From DASPWV01 sp046727855 (GTDB lineage: Bacteria > Acidobacteriota > Vicinamibacteria > Vicinamibacterales > UBA2999), in the NCBI GenBank assembly GCA_046727855.1, contig JBKPDL010000025.1:28691-92690 (forward strand): a stretch of 64,000 nt of DNA. The letters run 5' to 3'. Below are positions 58,051 through 64,000 of the stretch, in pieces. The notes beneath the pieces are model-generated. The model did not search any database. It saw only the letters and a list, made by a program, of their open reading frames with translations, and was not told where the DNA came from. How positions within the stretch are numbered: the stretch's first letter is position 1; the number at the start of each line of letters is the position of its first letter. The translations under genes were made by a program, and so were the position numbers.

Positions 58051-59918
58051 CGCGGTTGTGACACGACGTCGACCAACGCCGGTTCTCCCTTGCGCACCCG
58101 CTCGAGCGCGCGGCGATAGGCACCAGCCAGGTCATTTGGGCTTTCGATCGGCCCTTCGCTGTACACGTCGTACGACTTCGCCAGCTGTGCATGGTTGATG
58201 TGCGGGTTGTCGAGCGTCGTCCCGATGTGCACGCGGTCCGTGCCGCGCCCGCGCGCGCCGCACAGGCGTTGAACGATCATCATCTCCGCGTGATACGCGC
58301 GATTGTTGTGCACGATCAGCAACAGCGGGATGCGATGGTGTGCCGCCGTCCACAGTACCCCGGGCGCGTAGTTGAGATCGCCGTCGCCGACGATGCCAAT
58401 CGATAGCCGGCCTTGTTTCATATGCGCTAATGCGCCGCCGACCGACGCCGGCGTGTCGTAGCCGATGCCGAAGCCGCCGCAGTCGCCGTTGTAGCGATAG
58501 TGCCGATCGAAGTTCAAGAGCCATCGCTGCCAGTCGCCCGTGAACTGATGACCGGACACGATTGCCCAGTCGTCGTCCTTGATCTGATCGCCAAGTTCCG
58601 CGATCAGCCGCGGGACGCTGACCGGACTGTCGTTCCAGCCGAATCGCGCGTCCTCGATCGCATGTACGCGCGTGTCGCGGTGCGCGGCGGCAATCGTGCG
58701 GCCGCGTTCCTCGAACACTCGCTTTCGATTTGAGGTCGTCAGCCGCCGGATCTCGTCGACGAGCGACGGCAGCGTCGCTTCAGCGTCGGCGCCGATCATC
58801 AGATCGATCTCGGCGTAACGGCCGAAATCGTGGATGTTGCTGCCTTGGAACAAGTGCTCGGCCGAAATGCTGATGGTCTTGCCGCCCGCGGCGCGCAACT
58901 GCCGCGCCATCGCCGACATGTCGGTCACCTCGAGCCCGAGCGTGGCATCGGGCCGGTAGTCCGCGCCGCCTGCGCCGTGCAGCGGGTGCCATGAGGGAAA
59001 GTCTTTCCACGATCCAAATCCGCCGACGTCAACGGGCGCTTGCAACGCCTCGGCAAGCTCGATCATCAGATCCCAGCCATGAGGCGTGCGCGCCACTTTC
59101 TGGATCTGGATGAGCGGCCGCTCGGCGCCAACCAGCAGTCGCGCCGCTTCGCGCACCGCGTTGGCGTCACCCTGTGGCGGCGCCGTTTTCGTCACCGCGG
59201 GGATGCGCAGGCGCGATCGATCGGCCACTTGCATTTCCTGCAGGCCCGCATCGACTACGAGCAGAGCCGGACCCATCGGCGGGGTCAGCGCGATGCGATA
59301 CGCGCGCATCGCTGACTCGGCGAACCGTTCCAGCGTGGTCGCCTCATCGTCGAATTTCACGAAATCGCGAACCAGCGCGCCCATGTCCTGCGCGCTATGC
59401 GGCCGGTTGATGATCGTCACCGGGTCGCGGTGGTGACCGACAACGGCGAGGAGCGGCACGCGATCGGCCCAGGCTTGAAAGATCGCCATTGACGCATGCA
59501 GTAAACCGACGGTGCCGTGCACCATGACCAGCATCGGCTTGCCCGCGGCTTTCGCGTAACCGTGCGCGATGGCGGCGGCAGATTCCTCATGCAGGCAGGT
59601 GAGAAGCTCCGGCCGGCGATTTTCGGCGTGGTTGACTATCGATTCGTGCAGGCCCTGAAAGCCCGATCCGGGATTGATCGCCGCGTACTCCAGGTCCAAT
59701 GCACCGAGCACGTCCACCATGAAGTCGGACGCGGGCTGGGTGATGACGGCTGATGAAACGCGCGCTGCGCCCGTTTCCGCTGCGGCCTGCGCCTGCGTCG
59801 GGAGCACGGCGCTCGGGCGCTCGCTCGCGGCTTGGTGCGATGCGATTGTCGCGGCCGGTGTGACCGCGAGGCCCGCGGCGCCGGCGGCGGCGTCTCTGAA
59901 GAAGTCGCGGCGGTTCAT
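58047..59918 (-). CDS. Tat-exported thiamine-diphosphate-dependent enzyme
   Basis: Start at ATG 59918 with GAGG upstream; upstream codons are aminotransferase shadow. 623 residues. Twin-arginine leader MNRRDFFRDAAAGAAGLAVT. The N-terminal ThDP domain has the catalytic Glu in TCLHEESAAAIAHGYAKAAG, the C-terminal one has GDGDLNYAPGVLWTAAHH and LLIVHNNRAYH. Acetolactate-synthase/benzoylformate-decarboxylase superfamily. Export of such an enzyme is unusual. The cytochrome c made with it suggests an oxidative decarboxylation coupled to electron transfer, which is inference. Confidence 0.85.
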   Translation of the reverse strand: MNRRDFFRDAAAGAAGLAVTPAATIASHQAASERPSAVLPTQAQAAAETGAARVSSAVITQPASDFMVDVLGALDLEYAAINPGSGFQGLHESIVNHAENRRPELLTCLHEESAAAIAHGYAKAAGKPMLVMVHGTVGLLHASMAIFQAWADRVPLLAVVGHHRDPVTIINRPHSAQDMGALVRDFVKFDDEATTLERFAESAMRAYRIALTPPMGPALLVVDAGLQEMQVADRSRLRIPAVTKTAPPQGDANAVREAARLLVGAERPLIQIQKVARTPHGWDLMIELAEALQAPVDVGGFGSWKDFPSWHPLHGAGGADYRPDATLGLEVTDMSAMARQLRAAGGKTISISAEHLFQGSNIHDFGRYAEIDLMIGADAEATLPSLVDEIRRLTTSNRKRVFEERGRTIAAAHRDTRVHAIEDARFGWNDSPVSVPRLIAELGDQIKDDDWAIVSGHQFTGDWQRWLLNFDRHYRYNGDCGGFGIGYDTPASVGGALAHMKQGRLSIGIVGDGDLNYAPGVLWTAAHHRIPLLLIVHNNRAYHAEMMIVQRLCGARGRGTDRVHIGTTLDNPHINHAQLAKSYDVYSEGPIESPNDLAGAYRRALERVRKGEPALVDVVSQPR

Positions 59919-59926
59919 GACGATCC

Positions 59927-60916
59927 TCAATACGGCACGTCGATGAGACGATCGCCCGAGCGCATGTCCTCCTCGGTGAGGTGCAGGAGCGCCTGGGCGA
60001 TCGGCCCGGGCTTGCCATCGCCTATCGTGTGCTGATCCCACTGAACGATCGGCGCCACTTTCACTGAGCTGCCGATCAGCAGCATCTCGCGCGCCCGCAG
60101 CGCCTCGGCCACTGGAATGTCGCGTACCTTCACACCATTCAGCAATCCCTGATCCTGCAACCGCGGCGCCAATTCGAGGAGCCGCAGGCTCGTGCATCCC
60201 GACAGGATGTTGTCGAACCTCGGATGCTCGAACACACCGTCGTCGCTCACAAACGCGACGTTCATGTTCGAGCTTTCGCCGACGTAGCCGGCGGCGTCGA
60301 GGAACACGCCGTTGTCGAAGCCGGCTTCTTTCGCTTCCATCTGCATCAACACGTTTGGCAGATAGTTCGTGGTCTTCGTAATCGCGTACAGCGGCGGCTT
60401 GATGGGACAGGTTGTGGTCATGACCCGTACGCCTTCCGTGTAAAAACGGTTTGGATACACGAGACCGGGGAAGATCATGACGAAGAAGCCTGGTTCGGCG
60501 CCTGCGGCCGGACTGAGCTCGAGACTGCCGGGTCCAGACGACAACCAGTAGCGAATCGAGCCATCGCGCCGGCCGCTCACGGCTGTTGTCTTCACGATGA
60601 TGTCGCGCATGTGATCGCGCGAGCCAGGAAGGCGCAGCCTGGATCGCTCGGCCGATCGCACGAAGCGATCGAGGTGCGCCTCGAGATCGTAGATCTTGCC
60701 GCCGACGAGCCCGGCGGTGTCGAAGATGCCATGACCCCGATGTACCATGTGGTCATCGAACGGAATGACCATCAGCGCAGGGTCGGTGACAACGCCTCCA
60801 AGTTGGCTGGAATAAAACGCCCAGTAGTTGACTTTCTGTTGCGCGCGCAGCGCACCGAGCTGCGCGAGCACGTCGGCAGCGGAGAGGACCTTGGGACTTG
60901 TGGTCGATACCGGCAT
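59927..60916 (-). CDS. Class IV aminotransferase (BCAT/DAAT-like)
   Basis: 329 residues. PLP Lys in LYAITKTTNYLPNVLMQMEA, Glu in AGYVGESSNMNVAFVSDDG, and the family signature SGCTSLRLLELAPRLQDQG. N-terminal FYSSQLGGVVTDPALMVIPF. Branched-chain or D-amino-acid aminotransferase type; no signal peptide. It precedes the ThDP gene by 8 bp on the same strand, so it may supply a 2-keto acid to that enzyme. Confidence 0.88.
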   Translation of the reverse strand: MPVSTTSPKVLSAADVLAQLGALRAQQKVNYWAFYSSQLGGVVTDPALMVIPFDDHMVHRGHGIFDTAGLVGGKIYDLEAHLDRFVRSAERSRLRLPGSRDHMRDIIVKTTAVSGRRDGSIRYWLSSGPGSLELSPAAGAEPGFFVMIFPGLVYPNRFYTEGVRVMTTTCPIKPPLYAITKTTNYLPNVLMQMEAKEAGFDNGVFLDAAGYVGESSNMNVAFVSDDGVFEHPRFDNILSGCTSLRLLELAPRLQDQGLLNGVKVRDIPVAEALRAREMLLIGSSVKVAPIVQWDQHTIGDGKPGPIAQALLHLTEEDMRSGDRLIDVPY

Positions 60917-61110
60917 GGGCCGTCACTCTACTCGATTCCGGTGCGTTAAAGAATGTCGAGATAAAATCACGCAGTTGTGATGATGAAATGCCGTCTTCGC
61001 GAGTGGCTTCTTCAGGTTGCACGAAAAAATTGAAAAAGCCTGTTTATGCGGGTTGCCGAAGCGGCAGCCGATGTTCTGAGCATAGGTAAACTCAGGGAGC
61101 GCACGGTGTG

Positions 61111-61965
61111 ATGCCCGCCACCGCGGTATTTTGTCGCCGCATCCTCGCCATTCGCCCGGACCCTTCACTGACGGCCGCGCTCGACAGTGCAATCGATTCG
61201 AGCCGGTGCGATGTGGAGTCGTGCACGGGCAACGTCGAGGCGCTCCGCACGGTTCGCGGGCGCTCCATCGACGTCGTCATCACCGACGTGTCGACCACGT
61301 TCGAAGAGGATCTGGCGCTCGCCAAGGAATTGATGAGCGTGCGGCCGGCGGTTCGCGTGATCGTCCTGGCGCCGTCTGCACCGCCAGCCCACCTGATTGA
61401 CGCCATCCGGGCGGACGTGTTCGCGTGCTTTGCGTCGCCCATCGACTACGACGAGGTCGCGTCGATGGCCGCGAGCGCACTCGCCGCGGACAGGTGGAAA
61501 GACGACATTCAGGTGCTCTCCGGCCTGGACCACTGGTTGACGCTCCGCGTCTCCTGTCACCTCCTGACGGCGGATCGTCTGGTGCGCTTCATGACCGAGT
61601 TGCAGCCCTCGACCAGCGCCGTCGATCGCGATCTGCTCATTTCTGCGTTTCGCGAGCTGCTGCTCAACGCCATGGAGCACGGCGCCGGGTTCGATGCCGA
61701 GAAGGTGATCGAGGTCACGGCGGCAAAGACCGCGCGCGCCATCGTTTACCACTTCAAAGATCCCGGCAACGGATTCGACCGCACCGACCTCCAGCACGCA
61801 GCCGCGTCGCCTGGAGTCGATGACGTCGTCGCGACATCGTTGGCGCGAAAGGAGATGGGATTGCGGCCGGGCGGATTCGGCATGCTGATCGCCCGTCACG
61901 TGGCCGACGAGCTCGTCTACAACGAACGCGGCAATGAAGTGCTGCTCATCAAGCATCTCGAATAA
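61111..61965 (+). CDS. Receiver-like domain fused to a RsbW-type HATPase
   Basis: 284 residues from ATG 61111. The N-terminal 120 residues form a receiver-like domain (RILAIRPDPSLTAALDSAID, Asp in VDVVITDVSTTFEEDL). The C-terminal half is an HATPase_c of the anti-sigma type (AFRELLLNAMEHGAG, FKDPGNGFDRTDL, GLRPGGFGMLIARHVADELV). There is no HisKA domain, so it is not a canonical kinase. Likely a phosphorylation-controlled serine kinase or anti-sigma switch. A paralogue tail lies at the window end. Confidence 0.78.
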   Translation: MPATAVFCRRILAIRPDPSLTAALDSAIDSSRCDVESCTGNVEALRTVRGRSIDVVITDVSTTFEEDLALAKELMSVRPAVRVIVLAPSAPPAHLIDAIRADVFACFASPIDYDEVASMAASALAADRWKDDIQVLSGLDHWLTLRVSCHLLTADRLVRFMTELQPSTSAVDRDLLISAFRELLLNAMEHGAGFDAEKVIEVTAAKTARAIVYHFKDPGNGFDRTDLQHAAASPGVDDVVATSLARKEMGLRPGGFGMLIARHVADELVYNERGNEVLLIKHLE

Positions 61966-61990
61966 ACTTGGCAACAACGACCTTATTGGT

Positions 61991-62060
61991 GTGACGCTGC
62001 GCAAAGGCGACGCGACGCTGGATTTCGAGACCCGCCAGATCGTACGCGGCGGCGAACCGA
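61991..62060 (+). pseudogene. N-terminal remnant of a winged-helix regulator
   Basis: Frame reads VTLRKGDATLDFETRQIVRGG then EPTHR, matching the start of CadC/OmpR-type winged-helix domains (FGD---D---RQ--RGGEPVHLSPK). It breaks off near 62060 at the junction with a decarboxylase fragment. Confidence 0.5.
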
Positions 62061-62061
62061 C

Positions 62062-62367
62062 GCACCGCTCGAAGCCGGATGCGCGCTGGTGCGCGATCCG
62101 GATGCGCTGCGCGCCGCGTTCGCTTACCACCCTCCCTACTATCATTTCAACGAGCAGGCGACCAACTACGTCGATTACGGCGCACAGAACTCGCGTGGCT
62201 TTCGCGCGCTCAAGGTGTGGCTCGCCATCCGGCACGTTGGAGCCGCCGGATATCGCGAAATGATCGCCGAGGACATTCGCCTGTCCCGGGCCATGGCGGA
62301 TGCGATTGACGGGCACGCGGAGCTGGAGCTCGCCACACAAGCGTTGAGCATCACCACATTCCGCTAG
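62062..62367 (+). pseudogene. Internal fragment of a PLP-dependent aromatic decarboxylase
   Basis: Reads APLEAGCALVRDPDALRAAF, then AYHPPYYHF, NYVDYGAQNSRGFRALKVWL and EMIAEDIRLSRAMADAID, all characteristic of the C-terminal half of group II decarboxylases. It lacks both the PLP Lys part and the last about 100 residues, and ends at a TAG overlapping the HAD gene. Chimeric with the winged-helix remnant. Confidence 0.7.
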
Positions 62368-63077
62368 CGACGCCCGCCTACTTCATCGAGATGCTTCAGG
62401 AGATCAGCAGGATCTTCGTAGACGCGGTACGCGCCGGCGCGCTCCAGTTCCTCCATTCCATACCCGCCGGAGAGAAGACCGATGCCGAGAGCTCTCGCGC
62501 GCCTTGCAGCCAGCATGTCCCACACGCTATCGCCAACGACCGACGCTGTCTGGATGTCCACGCCAAGACGGCGCGCGGCGGTCAGGAAGAGATCCGGCTC
62601 GGGTTTCGCGTATTTCACTTGATCGCGGGTGACGACTACCGCGCGGCTCAAGTCCACGCCAAGCGTTTCTATCACCGGGCCGGCTGTCTCCAACCACCCA
62701 CTGGTGGCGATTGCCCAGGGGATCTGCGCGCTCGTCAAGGTCGCCAACAGGGCGTCGGCGCCTGGCAGCGGCCGTACGTTCGAGTAATTCCGTTTGTACG
62801 CCGCCGCGTGCAATTGCTGGAGGCGCTCGATCCGCGCCGGATCCAGTTCGAGGCCAGTTTCGCGGAGCAGCATGTTGGTAAACAGTCCGCCGCTCATCCC
62901 GATCTTTCGGTGGATGCGCCAGACCGAAAGATCGATCCCTTCCGATTCGAGGGCTTCGCGCCAGGCGAGCACGTGCTGGTACACGCTGTCGACGAGCGTG
63001 CCGTCAAGATCGAAGAGAAAGGCGGCCTCCTGCCGTTGTGCCGCCTCGTTGATTGGTTCGGAAATGGTAGCCGGCAT
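62364..63077 (-). CDS. HAD-superfamily phosphatase
   Basis: 237 residues. Motif I AAFLFDLDGTLVDSVYQHVL, motif II AIATSGW, Lys in KPEPDLFLTAARRLG and motif IV VVGDSVWDMLAARRA. Cap type I. Closest in style to phosphoglycolate or beta-phosphoglucomutase-like enzymes; substrate unknown. Convergent with the decarboxylase fragment. Confidence 0.88.
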   Translation of the reverse strand: MPATISEPINEAAQRQEAAFLFDLDGTLVDSVYQHVLAWREALESEGIDLSVWRIHRKIGMSGGLFTNMLLRETGLELDPARIERLQQLHAAAYKRNYSNVRPLPGADALLATLTSAQIPWAIATSGWLETAGPVIETLGVDLSRAVVVTRDQVKYAKPEPDLFLTAARRLGVDIQTASVVGDSVWDMLAARRARALGIGLLSGGYGMEELERAGAYRVYEDPADLLKHLDEVGGRR

Positions 63078-63131
63078 AACGGCTCACTCTCTACATGAGC
63101 TCCACGAGAGCCAACCAGCGCAGGTCTCATC

Positions 63132-63227
63132 CTTCTTCACCCGCTCGAGGACTTCAAAGAGAACAACAAGAAGATCGAGTCGGTGCTTTGCGTCGGCTAC
63201 CAGTTCAGCGTTCGCGTGTCGTTTTAG
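63132..63227 (+). pseudogene. Remnant of an outer-membrane protein C-terminus
   Basis: Reads LLHPLEDFKENNKKIESVLC then VGYQFSVRVSF and TAG at 63225-63227. The alternating hydrophobic strand with final Phe is typical of beta-barrel outer-membrane proteins. The start is lost. The rest of the 63078-63362 gap holds nothing else. Confidence 0.5.
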
Positions 63228-63362
63228 TCCGTAGCTGACGAACGCTCGAGTGAATTATGCCCCACAGCGTCGTTCGTGATTTGACAGCAACAATCGGAGT
63301 GTCGGTGTGCGGCGGCGCTGTCAGACTCGGCTGCAACACAATCTTCGAGCTGGAGCACGCCG

Positions 63363-63830
63363 ATGAATTTTCAGATCTCCGCCTTGCCACAAGACGCGTT
63401 CGCGCCGCTCTTTACACTGAACGACGAGCAACTACGGGAGCGTGGGGCGAAACGATGTGTCGCCGACCGCATTCCGGGTTTCCCGTGTCGCGTTAGCCTG
63501 CAGGACGCTGCACCGGGTGAGCCGGTTGTGCTCGTTCCATTTACACACCAGGCAGGGGACTCGCCCTACCGTGCCTCGGGACCGATCTTCATCCGCGAGG
63601 CCGCGCGTCGGGCGTCACCCGGTGTCAACGAGGTGCCGGAGCTGCTCCGGCTGCGACTCTTGTCGTTGAGAGCGTACGACACCGACGCGCTGATGGTCGA
63701 AGCCGATGTTGTCGACGGGCGCGAGTTGGAGTCGGGTGTCGGCCGGCTGTTCGCCGATCCACGCGTCGCCTACCTCCACGTGCATTTCGCAGGAGCAGGC
63801 TGCTATATGTGCCGCATCGACCGGGTTTGA
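63363..63830 (+). CDS. DUF1203-family protein
   Basis: 155 residues with GGAG upstream. MNFQISALPQDAFAPLFTL, PCRVSLQDAAPGEPVVLVPF, YRASGPIFIREAA and FAGAGCYMCRIDRV are the DUF1203 blocks. Two invariant Cys close the protein. Cytoplasmic, no function known. A long AT-rich inverted repeat lies just after the stop. Confidence 0.88.
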   Translation: MNFQISALPQDAFAPLFTLNDEQLRERGAKRCVADRIPGFPCRVSLQDAAPGEPVVLVPFTHQAGDSPYRASGPIFIREAARRASPGVNEVPELLRLRLLSLRAYDTDALMVEADVVDGRELESGVGRLFADPRVAYLHVHFAGAGCYMCRIDRV

Positions 63831-63850
63831 GCAGCGCTCCCGCGTCGGGC

Positions 63851-63947
63851 TCGCGCAAGCCTGAATTCAAAATTCAAAATGCAAAATTCAAAAACAAGAG
63901 CTTCTGGAAGGTTTGTTTTTTGCATTTGAATTTTTCATTTGAAATTC
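63851..63947. terminator. AT-rich inverted repeat, probable bidirectional terminator
   Basis: GAATTCAAAATTCAAAATGC with A-rich arms on the left pairs with GCATTTGAATTTTTCATTTG and GAAATTC on the right, around a centre near 63900, in a strongly AT-rich island. It sits between the DUF1203 gene and the convergent gene at the window end, as expected for a shared terminator. Confidence 0.5.
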
Positions 63948-63949
63948 AG

Positions 63950-64000
63950 CTACAAGTACTTGACGAACACCACTTCGTTCCGCTGTTCGTTGTACAGGAG
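63950..64000 (-). CDS. C-terminal end of a HATPase-domain protein (partial)
   Basis: Minus strand LLYNEQRNEVVFVKYL and TAG at 63950-63952. It matches the end of the receiver/HATPase protein (LVYNERGNEVLLIKHLE), so a second RsbW-like protein enters from the right. Only the last 16 codons are in the window. Confidence 0.55.
   Translation of the reverse strand, partial: LLYNEQRNEVVFVKYL

Noticed and set aside
1..64000. tRNA, rRNA or intact transposase genes
   Set aside because: None seen on either strand; the repeats present lack associated transposase frames within the window.

Overview
GC-rich bacterial chromosomal DNA with no phage, plasmid, rRNA, tRNA, CRISPR or intact transposase gene visible. 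The gene content fits a soil Acidobacteriota lineage, perhaps Vicinamibacteria: MacB-type permease pairs, many one-component regulators, several ECF sigma factors, Omp85 and alginate-type porins, and Tat-exported enzymes. This assignment is inference from gene style, not from a marker gene.

Layout. 0-3 kb: DinB/TetR divergent pair, a sigma factor lacking region 2, and small stress-type proteins. 3-9 kb: a beta-lactamase-fold hydrolase and two complete two-component systems, with 11-bp-period direct repeats that look like boxes of the first response regulator. 9-13 kb: a MacA/MacB-like exporter operon (adaptor, ATPase, two permeases) and a Crp/Fnr regulator. 14-20 kb: monooxygenase-like protein plus ECF sigma, an SDR, a secreted TPR protein, and a small Cys protein with a secreted metalloprotease-like partner. 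20-24 kb: an operon of a winged-helix/beta-barrel fusion, a BamA-like Omp85 protein and a lipoprotein. 24-28 kb: an ECF sigma/anti-sigma-like/secreted protein operon and a nidogen-like secreted protein sharing promoter motifs, then a giant inverted repeat array at 28.4 kb. 29-36 kb: AraC and GlxA regulators, DJ-1 hydrolase, oxidoreductases. 36-48 kb: TMEM175-like channel, animal-type heme peroxidase, MBL hydrolase, porin, an APCDD1-like domain protein, cyclase/HxlR, MocR/NIPSNAP and MarR divergent pairs. 48-55 kb: arginase-like protein, CGNR regulator, a partial methionine-salvage operon (mtnB-mtnD-mtnC) with a methyltransferase, an ASCH protein and a cytochrome c. 55-64 kb: a membrane STAND NTPase, a Tat-exported ThDP enzyme operon with cytochrome c and class IV aminotransferase, a receiver/HATPase fusion, a HAD phosphatase and DUF1203.

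The strongest unexplained element is a triple-hairpin repeat of about 150-195 bp present four times (14.2, 32.9, 33.2 and 51.0 kb). Its outer stem is preserved by a compensatory base change, which points to selection on a folded nucleic acid. The window also holds many gene remnants (AraC, DNA ligase, porin tail, FN3-like repeats, winged-helix/decarboxylase chimera, outer-membrane protein tail), so the region has been repeatedly rearranged.

Regulatory logic recurs: most enzyme genes lie beside a divergent or adjacent one-component regulator, and several of these gaps contain clear palindromes or direct repeats.
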